NCBI RefSeq assembly: GCF_900129795.1
Contig: NZ_FQWW01000002.1
Span: forward strand, 674,135 to 738,134
Direction of reading: 5' to 3'
DNA: 64,000 nucleotides
Source of the DNA: Flavobacterium sp. CF108
Lineage (GTDB): Bacteria > Bacteroidota > Bacteroidia > Flavobacteriales > Flavobacteriaceae
The translations under genes and the position numbers were made by a program. Each line of letters starts with the position of its first letter. Position 1 is the first letter of the stretch. Of this stretch, positions 19,656 through 27,971 are shown in pieces. The notes beneath the pieces are model-generated. The model had not been told where the DNA came from. It made no database searches and worked only from the letters and a program-made list of their open reading frames with translations.

Positions 19656-19699
19656 AATTCCAAATTCCAATTTTACTGTTGGGATTTGGACTTTTTTTT
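19656..19699 (+). terminator. terminator of the ferredoxin reductase gene
   Basis: Arms AATTCCAAATTCCAA (19656-19670) and 19679-19693, with two wobble mismatches and an 8-nt loop, followed by a T-run. Confidence 0.8.
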
Positions 19700-19872
19700 G
19701 TGAGATTTTTTCTTTTATCAGAATTAAATTTTGGAAAGCTTACTTCTCAAATTTAAGAAATACACAAAAAAACATTTAAATAATTGGGTTGTTTTTAAAA
19801 AACATGCTGGAAATTTAGTATATTAGTAGTGCACTTAAGACTTGTCAACACGTTTTTAAAACATTCAATATT

Positions 19873-20271
19873 ATGGCAATGCATCACTACCTTCGTCTAA
19901 CTTTTATATTACTTTTTGTAATAACTTCTCTTTTTTGTCTCTACTTCGTTATCAAAAAAAGAAAAAACAGAAAAGCTCCTAAACTACTTTCAAAAGAAAA
20001 GTATGATTGCTCAAAGAATGAGGGAATGACCGAAATCTCAATCTCGAATGATAGCTTTTTTAATATTTGGCCTTATGTAAGTGAATTGAAAGCGGCTAAA
20101 ATTCTATCGAAAAAAATTAAAGAATCTGAATTGGTACATAAAGTGTACAGAAATTCAACCAATGATTTTGAACACATTTTATTGGCTACAGAAAAAGAAA
20201 ATCATTTTGTTAAAGTTGTAGTTGATAAAAACAAAAAGAAAGCATTGGGATATTTTCTTCTGGACTTATAA
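19873..20271 (+). CDS. hypothetical protein with N-terminal membrane anchor
   Basis: A 132-residue protein with one hydrophobic helix (residues ~7-27, LRLTFILLFVITSLFCLYFV), a basic KKRKNRK segment and a soluble, lysine-rich domain. I do not recognise a family. The frame is open with ordinary codon use and is bounded on both sides by terminators, so it is probably a single-gene unit. Confidence 0.65.
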   Translation: MAMHHYLRLTFILLFVITSLFCLYFVIKKRKNRKAPKLLSKEKYDCSKNEGMTEISISNDSFFNIWPYVSELKAAKILSKKIKESELVHKVYRNSTNDFEHILLATEKENHFVKVVVDKNKKKALGYFLLDL

Positions 20272-20288
20272 AAACTCCAATTAAAAAA

Positions 20289-20333
20289 AAATTCCAAATT
20301 CCAACGTTACAATTGGAATTTGGAATTTTTTTA
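20289..20333 (+). terminator. terminator after the 19873 gene
   Basis: A perfect 16-bp stem (AAATTCCAAATTCCAA at 20289-20304, complement at 20313-20328), an 8-nt loop and a T-run. The arm sequence is nearly identical to that of the terminator at 19656. Confidence 0.92.
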
Positions 20334-20350
20334 TTTGACCTTTATTGCTT

Positions 20351-20417
20351 TTGTCACCCTGAGCGAAGTCGAAGGGCTTATATGCTCAGAGGACTTCGAC
20401 TTCGCTCAGTCTGACAA
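20351..20417. repeat. REP-like inverted repeat (CTGAGCGAAGTCGAAG family)
   Basis: Arms of 24 bp at 20351-20374 and 20394-20417 differ at two positions and enclose a 19-nt loop. The core CTGAGCGAAGTCGAAG is GC-rich against its surroundings. It looks like a dispersed intergenic palindrome and lies between convergent genes. I recall similar sequences in many Bacteroidota genomes. Confidence 0.8.
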
Positions 20418-20422
20418 TAATA

Positions 20423-21472
20423 TTATAATTGGTTCTTAATTTTAGAAACAACTTCATCTGGAGAAATCGTTCTCATTGCATCTTCATAACCTTCTACAAT
20501 TTTATTTCCGTAAACAGAAGTCGGTAATTTTGGATATTGATTTCTGTCTGAAGTTAAAGCGTTTTCTAAACTTTGGTTGAAAGGTAAAAACCCGGAATAA
20601 GGATGTGTTGCGCCCCAAAGTGTAATTACTTTTACACCAAGCATTGCAGCAATATGTGCATTTCCAGAATCCATAGAAAGCATTACATCCAGATTGCTTA
20701 TTAATTTTAATTCCTGCTGAAATTTAATTTTTCCGGCAACGTTTATTACATTTTTAAAAGGTTCTGAAAGTGAATTCAAAATTTCAATTTCTTTCTTTCC
20801 TCCTCCAAAAAGCAAAATCGTATAATCTTTATTTTCTGCCAGTTTTGTTATTACTTCCTTCATTAAATCTAAAGGATAAACCTTAGAATCGTATTGGGCA
20901 AAAGGAGCAATTCCAATCAGTTTTTCATAATTTTCTTCAACTAAATCTGTGATTTCTCCACCAAAAACTGCCTTTTTAGGAAACTCTGGATTCGATAAAT
21001 CTACAGGAAAACCAAGTTCTTCAAACACTTTCGCATGTCTTTCAAACATCGTTGGCAATTGTTTGAAAATTTTGTTTTCAGCTCTTGTTAATTCTTTTTT
21101 TCCTTCTCGACCTTTATCTACAGTTGCTCTTTTTTTTCCGCTTAAAGCGAAAAGCAAACTCACCACTTTAGATCTCAAAACATTATGAAGATCTGCAAAA
21201 GCATCAATTTTGAGTTTTTTTACGTCTCTAAATAAACGTAAAAGTCCCGGAAATCCTTTGTGTCTTTCTTTTTCATCAAAAGCAAAAAACTCAAGATTTG
21301 GGATTCCGTCAAAAAAAGGTTTAAAAAAAGGACGCGAAATAACGGTTAGTTTTACCGTTGGATATTGCTTTACAAAAGCACGTAAAACAGGAACCGTCAT
21401 GGCGACATCTCCCATTGCGGAAAGTCTCATGACGGCTATATGTTTAATTTGGCTGTTAGACAACTCTGCCAA
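20423..21472 (-). CDS. glycosyltransferase family 9 (ADP-heptose:LPS heptosyltransferase-like)
   Basis: A 349-residue protein. Two Rossmann halves are visible: VMRLSAMGDVAMTVPVLRAF at the start, and SMDSGNAHIAAMLGVKVITLWGATHP in the C-terminal donor site, which is the GT9 signature. It probably adds a heptose-type sugar to lipid A-core. It begins one base after the end of the DUF4254 gene, so the two form an operon. Confidence 0.9.
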   Translation of the reverse strand: MAELSNSQIKHIAVMRLSAMGDVAMTVPVLRAFVKQYPTVKLTVISRPFFKPFFDGIPNLEFFAFDEKERHKGFPGLLRLFRDVKKLKIDAFADLHNVLRSKVVSLLFALSGKKRATVDKGREGKKELTRAENKIFKQLPTMFERHAKVFEELGFPVDLSNPEFPKKAVFGGEITDLVEENYEKLIGIAPFAQYDSKVYPLDLMKEVITKLAENKDYTILLFGGGKKEIEILNSLSEPFKNVINVAGKIKFQQELKLISNLDVMLSMDSGNAHIAAMLGVKVITLWGATHPYSGFLPFNQSLENALTSDRNQYPKLPTSVYGNKIVEGYEDAMRTISPDEVVSKIKNQL

Positions 21473-21473
21473 A

Positions 21474-22079
21474 TTATTTTTTATTTTGGTATAAAACCGG
21501 GTTCAAATCATCGTCGTTGTACATTTTCATTTGTTTGTAAACTTTCATGAATTTTTCTCCACTTTCGATATCAGTCAATAATTCTTCAATTGCTGTAGAC
21601 AAGTCTGTCCTTTGCTCTAAAAGAATGTTTAATTTTTCCTGACATTTATCTCTGTGTTCCTGAGTAGCTTCTGCTCGAGTAGCTTCTTCATTCATGTGAT
21701 AAATTTTCAAAGCTAAAATAGACAATCTGTCAAATGCCCAAGCTGGACTTTCTGAATTAATTTTTGCTCCGTCTTTTGCTTTTACATGACTGTATTTTTG
21801 CAAAAAGTAACTGTCGATATATTCAACCATATCAGTACGCTCCTGATTTGAAGCGTCGATTCGTCTTTTTAAAGTCAAAGCCGCTGCGGGATCAATTTGC
21901 GGATCGCGAATGATATCTTCAAAATGCCATTGAACAGTATCGATCCAGTTTTTTAAATATAATAAATGTTCGAATTTATCTTTTGGAAATGGATTGTTTA
22001 TAGGCTGGTCAACATTATCAAATTGATGATAATCTTTAATGCTTTGTTCGAAAACAGAATATGCTAATTTTGAAAACAT
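21474..22079 (-). CDS. DUF4254 domain-containing protein
   Basis: A 201-residue, mostly helical protein of the DUF4254 family. Conserved segments include NNPFPKDKFEHLLYLKNWIDTVQWHFEDIIR and RIDASNQERTDMVEYID. Members commonly sit beside GT9 heptosyltransferases in Bacteroidota, as here, so a role in core oligosaccharide synthesis is inferred. Biochemical function is unknown. A TATCTTTG element at 22100-22107 (reading leftward) fits its promoter. Confidence 0.85.
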   Translation of the reverse strand: MFSKLAYSVFEQSIKDYHQFDNVDQPINNPFPKDKFEHLLYLKNWIDTVQWHFEDIIRDPQIDPAAALTLKRRIDASNQERTDMVEYIDSYFLQKYSHVKAKDGAKINSESPAWAFDRLSILALKIYHMNEEATRAEATQEHRDKCQEKLNILLEQRTDLSTAIEELLTDIESGEKFMKVYKQMKMYNDDDLNPVLYQNKK

Positions 22080-22099
22080 GTCTTTATTTTTTAGAGATA

Positions 22100-22107
22100 C
22101 AAAGATA
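22100..22107 (-). promoter_or_regulatory. -7 promoter element of the DUF4254-GT9 operon
   Basis: The minus strand reads TATCTTTG, 20 bp before the start codon. Confidence 0.55.
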
Positions 22108-22189
22108 CTTTTTATACTTTTATGCTGCGAAAAAAAGAAATTAATTTTTGTTTTTATATAATTGTTCGTTAATAAATTAAAAAATCATC

Positions 22190-22843
22190 ATGAAAATTCA
22201 TTATATATCTGAAAACAATAGTGTTCTAAATCATTTTCTGGGACAAATTAGAAATGTAAATGTGCAGAACGACAGTATGCGTTTTAGAAGAAATATAGAA
22301 CGCATTGGCGAAATTATGGCTTATGAATTAAGCAAAATTTTACCGTATAAAAGTGTTGAAATTCAAACGCCGCTGGGCATCAAAAAAACAACGGAGATTG
22401 AAACTGATTTGGTTTTGTGTCCGATTTTAAGAGCCGGATTACCTCTTCATAATGGCTTTTTAAATTATTTTGACCATGCTGAAAACAGCTTTGTTTCTGC
22501 CTGCAGACATCATCCAAATGGCGGTGACGATTTTGAAATTTTAGTTGAATATCAGGCTATTTCAAACTTAAACAATAAAACGGTTTTACTTCTTGACCCT
22601 ATGCTGGCAACGGGGCAATCTATTGTAGCAGTTCATAAAAAGTTGATTGAAAATGCTGCTCCAACAGAATTTCATATTGTTGTGGTTATCGCTGCTCCGG
22701 AAGGAATTGCCCATCTTGAAAAAAACCTTCCCGAAAATTGTCATTTATGGGTTGCTTCTTTAGACGAAAAACTGAATGAGAAAAATTATATTGTTCCCGG
22801 TCTTGGTGATGCCGGCGATCTTGCGTACGGAAGTAAATTATAA
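22190..22843 (+). CDS. upp: uracil phosphoribosyltransferase
   Basis: A 217-residue type I phosphoribosyltransferase. The PRPP-binding motif is LLLDPMLATGQS (residues ~130-141), with an upstream ILRAGLPLHNGF, and the uracil-binding C-terminus is IVPGLGDAGDLAYG. It makes UMP from uracil and PRPP (pyrimidine salvage). Its 3' end overlaps the convergent DUF6427 gene by 6 bp. Confidence 0.95.
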   Translation: MKIHYISENNSVLNHFLGQIRNVNVQNDSMRFRRNIERIGEIMAYELSKILPYKSVEIQTPLGIKKTTEIETDLVLCPILRAGLPLHNGFLNYFDHAENSFVSACRHHPNGGDDFEILVEYQAISNLNNKTVLLLDPMLATGQSIVAVHKKLIENAAPTEFHIVVVIAAPEGIAHLEKNLPENCHLWVASLDEKLNEKNYIVPGLGDAGDLAYGSKL

Positions 22844-23767
22844 CTGAGAGAAAAAAGTAAATAAGCTGCACAAAATCAAAACATAAAATACAATTTCGTT
22901 GTTGAGTTTTTGCTGCATATATTCTACATGACTTGCCGCCATCATTGATAGTGGTGCGATGCTGAAAAATAACAAATCATTAGTTTTGTCCGGCGAAATA
23001 ACGTAAACTAAAACCGCAATAAAAAAACAGGCTACAACTTTTTTATACGATGTATGCACAATCTGCGGTCTGTTTGATAATGTTGTTAACATTGAAAACA
23101 CAAAAAATACGACAACTGCTGCATATATCGAAAGTGCTCCATTTTCGTAATTATTTTTAAAATAATCTATTCTAAAATCGACCACGGCACGTTCCTGAAC
23201 AAATTTAAAAGCATCAATATGGAACATTAATGAAACCATATAAAAGACTATTAACACGGCCAAAAGTGCAATAAATGGCAAAACCCAGTTTCTATAATCT
23301 CTTGAAACGTGAAAAATTATTGATATAAAAACTAAAATTATAAAAAGGATACTCCAAAATTGAAATAAACAAGCTACAAAAATCCAAAAAGAAGCATCGA
23401 ATATTTTTTCTTTTGACGCTTTTAAAGACTGAAGGGAAATCAACCTGCGAAGTGCCAATAATATAAAGAAATTGGCATAAACAACATTTGGATGATTGAA
23501 TATTGTTGGAAAAAACAGAATGAATAATAAGTAGAAAAATATCGCGTAACCGTTGTCTTTACTGAGCCCGTTTTTCTTGACAATAAAATTGACCATGAAA
23601 AATGAAGCAAAAATAAAGCACAGTAAACTTACTTTTTGAAATATTGTAAAATAAGAATTTATCCAAGACGTTTCTCGAATTTGAAACATAAAGAAGAAAA
23701 CCAGTATCAAAATTACAACCAACGAATAATTTAATGGTGTAGATTTTTTAAAAACACTTGTTATCAT
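22838..23767 (-). CDS. DUF6427 family membrane protein
   Basis: A 309-residue protein with about eight to nine membrane segments and few charged loops. It matches the DUF6427 family of flavobacterial integral membrane proteins of unknown function. It is convergent with upp, and beside the small DUF6341-type gene and purD, an arrangement I recall as common in the group. Confidence 0.75.
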   Translation of the reverse strand: MITSVFKKSTPLNYSLVVILILVFFFMFQIRETSWINSYFTIFQKVSLLCFIFASFFMVNFIVKKNGLSKDNGYAIFFYLLFILFFPTIFNHPNVVYANFFILLALRRLISLQSLKASKEKIFDASFWIFVACLFQFWSILFIILVFISIIFHVSRDYRNWVLPFIALLAVLIVFYMVSLMFHIDAFKFVQERAVVDFRIDYFKNNYENGALSIYAAVVVFFVFSMLTTLSNRPQIVHTSYKKVVACFFIAVLVYVISPDKTNDLLFFSIAPLSMMAASHVEYMQQKLNNEIVFYVLILCSLFTFFSQL

Positions 23768-23902
23768 AAGGATATTTTATACTTTTGTGACTGTAAATAT
23801 AATACTTGTTTAAAAAGGAAAACCAACAAGTTGAAAAAAGATTCTCAGTTTGAATTTTGCTTCAATGCGTTAAAACAATAATAACATATAATTTTATAAA
23901 TT

Positions 23903-24133
23903 ATGACAGCTTTTTTTGAAGGAATACAATACTTATTCGTTAACATTTTGTTTGCTCCTCTTGACTTTTTACGTCATTTAGAGTTGATCACTTGGTTTGG
24001 TGCAAACACGATCAACTGGATTTTCATGATCATCTGTTCTGCAGCAATCGTATATTGGATTAAACAATTACGTGTTTTTGATGCTGCAGGAACTGAAAAC
24101 CAAGATACAACGGCTCACTCTTTCTTAAAGTAA
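23903..24133 (+). CDS. DUF6341-type small membrane protein
   Basis: A 76-residue protein with a hydrophobic helix near residues 36-54 (TINWIFMIICSAAIVYWI) after an amphipathic stretch. It resembles the small DUF6341 family found between purD and the DUF6427 gene. Function is unknown. Its last codons overlap the convergent purD by 9 bp. A possible TACTTTTG promoter lies far upstream at 23780-23787. Confidence 0.75.
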   Translation: MTAFFEGIQYLFVNILFAPLDFLRHLELITWFGANTINWIFMIICSAAIVYWIKQLRVFDAAGTENQDTTAHSFLK

Positions 24134-25399
24134 GTCGAAGCCAATATCCTTTCTAAAATACATCTTATCAAAATTTAGTTTATCTATATTTTGGTAAGAT
24201 TTTTTTATGGCCTGTTGAAAATCATCTCCGTATGATGTTACTGTCAAAACACGTCCTCCATTACTAACGACATTTTCGCCATCTAATTTTGTTCCGGCGT
24301 GAAAAACTATCGAATCAGTAACATTTTCTAAACCTGTAATAACTTTTCCTTTTTCGAAATCTTCAGGATATCCGCCAGAAACCACCATAATTGTAGTTGC
24401 ACTTCTTGGATCAATTTTTAATTCGAATTCATCTAATTTTTGATTCGCAACCGAAAGGAACAATTCAACTAAATCAGATTCTAATCTAGGAACCACAACT
24501 TCAGTTTCAGGATCTCCCATTCTTACGTTGTATTCAATAACAATTGGTTCGTTTTTTACATTGATCAAACCAATAAATACAAATCCTTTATATTCGATTC
24601 CGTCTTTTTGGAAACCTTCGATTGTTGGTTTTACGATGCGCGTTTCAATTTTTTCCATCAAAACAGCATCAACATAAGGAACTGGAGAAACTGCTCCCAT
24701 TCCGCCTGTATTTAACCCTGTATCACCTTCACCAATTCTTTTGTAATCTTTTGCTGTTGGAAGAATTTTATAGCTTTTTCCGTCTGTTAAGACGAAACAG
24801 CTTAATTCGATTCCATCCAAAAATTCTTCGATAACCACTTTTGAACTTGCTGCTCCAAATTTTTCGTGAACCAGCATGTTTCTAAGTTCTGTTTTTGCTT
24901 CTTCAAGATCCTGAATAATCAAAACTCCTTTTCCTGCTGCTAAACCATCTGCTTTTAAAACGAATGGCGGCTGTAATGTTTCCAGAAATTTACATCCTTC
25001 TTCAACCGTTTCGGCAGTAAAACTATCGTAAGCTGCAGTTGGGATATTGTGTTTCATCAAGAATTCTTTTGCAAATTCTTTACTTCCTTCTAACTGTGCT
25101 CCTAATTTTGATGGTCCAATTACTGGGATATTTTTTAAACTTTCGTCGTTTTTAAAATAATCATAAATACCTTTTACCAACGGATCTTCTGGACCTACGA
25201 CTACTAAGCTTATGTTTTCTTTTAGCACTAATGCTTTTATTGCTTCAAAATCGGTTGGAGCAATTGCCACATTTTCAGCAATTGCAGCTGTTCCTGCATT
25301 TCCTGGTGCAACAAAAAGTTTTTCGCAAAACGGACTCTGAATCATTTTCCACGCAAAAGCATGCTCTCTTCCGCCTGATCCCAATAATAAAATTGTCAT
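24125..25399 (-). CDS. purD: phosphoribosylamine-glycine ligase
   Basis: A 424-residue GARS enzyme joining phosphoribosylamine and glycine with ATP in purine synthesis. It starts TILLLGSGGREHAF, and has the ATP-grasp segment VLKADGLAAGKGVLI, NTGGMGAVSP and YNVRMGDPETE. I use the Met at 25399; the longest frame adds 52 non-family residues starting at 25555. A TATTTTTG promoter at 25426-25433 lies between the two starts and supports the short form. Confidence 0.96.
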   Translation of the reverse strand: MTILLLGSGGREHAFAWKMIQSPFCEKLFVAPGNAGTAAIAENVAIAPTDFEAIKALVLKENISLVVVGPEDPLVKGIYDYFKNDESLKNIPVIGPSKLGAQLEGSKEFAKEFLMKHNIPTAAYDSFTAETVEEGCKFLETLQPPFVLKADGLAAGKGVLIIQDLEEAKTELRNMLVHEKFGAASSKVVIEEFLDGIELSCFVLTDGKSYKILPTAKDYKRIGEGDTGLNTGGMGAVSPVPYVDAVLMEKIETRIVKPTIEGFQKDGIEYKGFVFIGLINVKNEPIVIEYNVRMGDPETEVVVPRLESDLVELFLSVANQKLDEFELKIDPRSATTIMVVSGGYPEDFEKGKVITGLENVTDSIVFHAGTKLDGENVVSNGGRVLTVTSYGDDFQQAIKKSYQNIDKLNFDKMYFRKDIGFDLL

Positions 25400-25425
25400 G
25401 GTATAGTTGTATTTATGTTGTGCTG

Positions 25426-25433
25426 CAAAAATA
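25426..25433 (-). promoter_or_regulatory. -7 promoter element of purD
   Basis: The minus strand reads TATTTTTG, 27 bp before the purD start. It lies back to back with the higBA promoter at 25469-25476. Confidence 0.6.
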
Positions 25434-25468
25434 GTCGCTTTTAACCGTATATAATAATTTTTTTTACT

Positions 25469-25476
25469 TACTTTTG
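25469..25476 (+). promoter_or_regulatory. -7 promoter element of higBA
   Basis: Sequence TACTTTTG, 21 bp before the higB start codon. Confidence 0.6.
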
Positions 25477-25496
25477 GCGTTAGTAATGTAAAAGGT

Positions 25497-25778
25497 ATGA
25501 TAATCTCATTTGGGTCGAAAGAAACTGAAAAAATTTGGAATGGTATTGTTATCAAAAAACCTTCAATTGAAATACAACAAATTAGCAGAAGAAAACTTAG
25601 AATGCTTCATAACTCTCAAAATTTAACCGATTTAAGAATTCCACCTTCTAACCGTCTTGAAAAATTGAGTGGTAATTTAAAAGATTTTTACAGCATTCGA
25701 ATCAATAATCAATGGCGAATAATTTTTGTTTGGGAAAATGGAAATGCTTCAAATGTTGAAATTATCGATTATCATTAA
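25497..25778 (+). CDS. higB: HigB-family toxin (RelE superfamily)
   Basis: A 93-residue toxin. It starts MIISFGSKETEKIW, and shows ARG-like residues in RKLRMLHNSQNLTDLRIPPSNRLEKLSG and the final beta strands WRIIFVWENGNASNVEIIDYH that define the HigB/RelE fold. The family cleaves ribosome-bound mRNA. The order toxin then antitoxin, 11 bp apart, is typical of higBA. Its own promoter lies at 25469-25476. Confidence 0.9.
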   Translation: MIISFGSKETEKIWNGIVIKKPSIEIQQISRRKLRMLHNSQNLTDLRIPPSNRLEKLSGNLKDFYSIRINNQWRIIFVWENGNASNVEIIDYH

Positions 25779-25789
25779 AATGAATTAAA

Positions 25790-26092
25790 ATGGAAAAATT
25801 AAAAAATATACATCCCGGAGAAATTTTAGTAGAAGAATTTTTAATTCCTCTAAATATTACACCTTATCGTTTATCTAAAGATTTGAAAATTCCACAGACG
25901 AGAATTTCTGAAATCATTAAAGGAAATCGAAGAATTACTGCTGATACTGCTTTGCGATTAAGTCATTATTTTGGAAATTCTGCTAAATTTTGGCTGGGGC
26001 TTCAAGACGACTTTGATATTGAAGAAGAAGAATCAAATAAAGGTCAGGAACTAAAATCAATTAAGCGTTACGATTTAAAAGAAGCAGTTTAA
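25790..26092 (+). CDS. higA: HigA-family antitoxin, HTH DNA-binding protein
   Basis: A 100-residue protein, HigA/VapI-like. It has an N-terminal HPGEILVEEF box and a helix-turn-helix (PYRLSKDLKIPQTRISEIIKGNRRITADTALRLSHYFG). It neutralises HigB and normally represses its own promoter. Its TAA stop shares one base with the ATG of the next gene (TAATG), so the CapK-like enzyme may be translated from the same transcript. Confidence 0.92.
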   Translation: MEKLKNIHPGEILVEEFLIPLNITPYRLSKDLKIPQTRISEIIKGNRRITADTALRLSHYFGNSAKFWLGLQDDFDIEEEESNKGQELKSIKRYDLKEAV

Positions 26093-27402
26093 TGATTCGT
26101 CTTTTTGATCTTTCCCTTCAATTAAATGGTTTTCCGATAAAGAAAGCCAAAGCCGAATTGGATAAAATTGTTCATTTTTCTGAAGAAGAATATGCTTCTT
26201 TTCTCGAAGATAAAAAGAAAGAAATTGTTGATTTTCATTTAAAGAATAACTCGTTTTATAAAGAATTAATTGGAAATATAAATGTTAAAAACTGGGAAGA
26301 TTTACCCATTTTGAACAAACAAAATCTGCAAAAACCACTCGAAGAAAGACTTTCAAACGGTTATTCAAAAAGCAATATTTACCTCAACAAAACTTCCGGA
26401 TCAAGCGGAACTCCTTTTGTTTTTGCTAAAGATAAATATTCTCACGCTTTAACATGGGCATCCAATATTATGCGTTTTGGATGGTTTAATATTGATTTTA
26501 ATCATTCCTACCAAGCACGCTTTTATGGAATTCCGATGGATTTTATTGGATACCAAAAAGAACGTTTCAAAGATTTCCTGACGCATCGTTTTCGTTTTCC
26601 CGTTTTTGATTTATCTGATGAAATTCTTGAAAAATTTCTGCAGAAATTCAGATCGAAAAAATTCGATTATATCAATGGTTATACTAGTTCAATTGTATTA
26701 TTTGCCAAATTTTTAGAACAGAGAAATATCATATTAAATGAAATCTGTCCAACTTTAAAAGCTTGTTTCGTAACTTCGGAAATGCTTTTTGAAACAGATA
26801 AAAAACTACTGGAAAAACAATTCGGCATTCCAATTATCAGCGAATATGGTGCGTCTGAATTGGATTTAATTGCTTTTGAAAATTCGCAAGGCGAATGGCA
26901 GGTAAATGCAGAAACTCTTTTTGTAGAGATTTTAGATGAAAACAATAATGTTGTTCCACATGGAACGGAAGGAAAAATTGTGATTACGTCATTATTCAAC
27001 AAAGCAAATCCTTTTATCAGATATGAAATTGGCGACATCGGAATTCTCGATGAAAAAAGTACGCCTCAAAAGCCAATCTTAAAAAAATTAATTGGCAGGA
27101 CAAATGATGTTGCCATTTTACCAAGCGGGAAAAAATCTCCTGGTTTGACGTTCTATTATGTTACTAAAAGCATTATTGAAGATGATGGAAATGTAAAAGA
27201 ATTTATCATCAAACAAACTCATTTAGATACTTTTGAAATTGAATATGTTGCTGAAAAAGAATTAGTTTCAGAACAAATTCAAAAAATAAAAGAAGCAATT
27301 GATTTATATTTAGAACCAAATTTAAACTTCACTTTTACAAGAAAATCTATTTTAGAAAGATCTAATCGTGGGAAATTAAAACAGTTTAAATCTTATTTAT
27401 AA
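26092..27402 (+). CDS. phenylacetate-CoA ligase / CapK family adenylating enzyme
   Basis: A 436-residue ANL-superfamily protein of the PaaK/CapK branch. The ATP motif is KTSGSSGTPF (about residue 99), and the adenylate-binding motif is SEYGASELDLIAFE followed by RYEIGDIG. Members activate carboxylates or amino acids and are often in polysaccharide loci. The substrate is unknown. It is coupled to higA by a one-base overlap and lies about 0.8 kb from the polysaccharide cluster, in the opposite direction. Confidence 0.85.
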   Translation: MIRLFDLSLQLNGFPIKKAKAELDKIVHFSEEEYASFLEDKKKEIVDFHLKNNSFYKELIGNINVKNWEDLPILNKQNLQKPLEERLSNGYSKSNIYLNKTSGSSGTPFVFAKDKYSHALTWASNIMRFGWFNIDFNHSYQARFYGIPMDFIGYQKERFKDFLTHRFRFPVFDLSDEILEKFLQKFRSKKFDYINGYTSSIVLFAKFLEQRNIILNEICPTLKACFVTSEMLFETDKKLLEKQFGIPIISEYGASELDLIAFENSQGEWQVNAETLFVEILDENNNVVPHGTEGKIVITSLFNKANPFIRYEIGDIGILDEKSTPQKPILKKLIGRTNDVAILPSGKKSPGLTFYYVTKSIIEDDGNVKEFIIKQTHLDTFEIEYVAEKELVSEQIQKIKEAIDLYLEPNLNFTFTRKSILERSNRGKLKQFKSYL

Positions 27403-27417
27403 ATATAAATAAAATCT

Positions 27418-27425
27418 TACATTTG
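27418..27425 (+). promoter_or_regulatory. -7 promoter element of the ORF6N gene
   Basis: Sequence TACATTTG, 18 bp before the start codon. Confidence 0.55.
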
Positions 27426-27443
27426 TTTTTTAACTAAAAACTT

Positions 27444-27965
27444 ATGGACGATCAATCTTTACTTTCTGAGGAAAGTATCTCTAATAAAATATATTTTATC
27501 CGTGGTCAAAAAGTGATGCTTGATCGTGATCTAGCTTTACTTTATGAAATAGAAACTAAAGTACTCAAACAATCTGTTAAAAGGAATATATCAAGATTTC
27601 CTGACGACTTTATGTTTGAATTATCACAAAATGAATTTAATAACTTGAGGTCACAAATTGTGACCTCAAGTTGGGGAGGAACTCGAATATCTCCTTTTGC
27701 ATTCACTGAACATGGAATTTTAATGCTTTCAAGTATCCTAAAAAGTGACAAAGCAATTCAAACTAATATTCAAATCATGCGTATTTTCTCGAAAGTGAGG
27801 CAAATGCTTCTGGATACAACAGAAATTAAAGTTGATATTTTGCAGATTCAAAAGAAGTTAGAGAATCATGATAAAAATATTGAATTGGTTTTTTCTTATC
27901 TAGATGAACTAACTGAGAAAAAAGAAAATGAAGTTGAAAGAATCAAGATTGGGTATAAAAAATAA
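27444..27965 (+). CDS. ORF6N domain-containing protein
   Basis: A 173-residue protein. The ORF6N/KilA-N-type domain runs from about residue 10 to 110, with IYFIRGQKVMLDRDLALLYEIETKVLKQSVKRN, an LRSQIVTSSWGG motif and PFAFTEHGILMLSS. A coiled-coil-like C-terminus follows. The family is found in phages and mobile regions and is presumed to bind DNA; its function is unknown. The codons for LRSQIVTS form a 31-bp palindrome (27642-27672), and five related palindromes follow the stop codon. The nearby TA genes suggest an accessory island. Confidence 0.88.
   Translation: MDDQSLLSEESISNKIYFIRGQKVMLDRDLALLYEIETKVLKQSVKRNISRFPDDFMFELSQNEFNNLRSQIVTSSWGGTRISPFAFTEHGILMLSSILKSDKAIQTNIQIMRIFSKVRQMLLDTTEIKVDILQIQKKLENHDKNIELVFSYLDELTEKKENEVERIKIGYKK
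27642..27672. repeat. palindrome inside the ORF6N gene
   Basis: A perfect odd-centred palindrome: arms AACTTGAGGTCACAA (27642-27656) and their complement, core GTCACAAATTGTGAC. It encodes the family motif LRSQIVTSS. Confidence 0.95.
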
Positions 27966-27971
27966 TTCTCT

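Noticed and set aside
25400..25555. N-terminal extension of PurD
   Set aside because: The extra residues are not part of the enzyme family and a TAnnTTTG promoter lies inside this stretch, so the start at 25399 is used.
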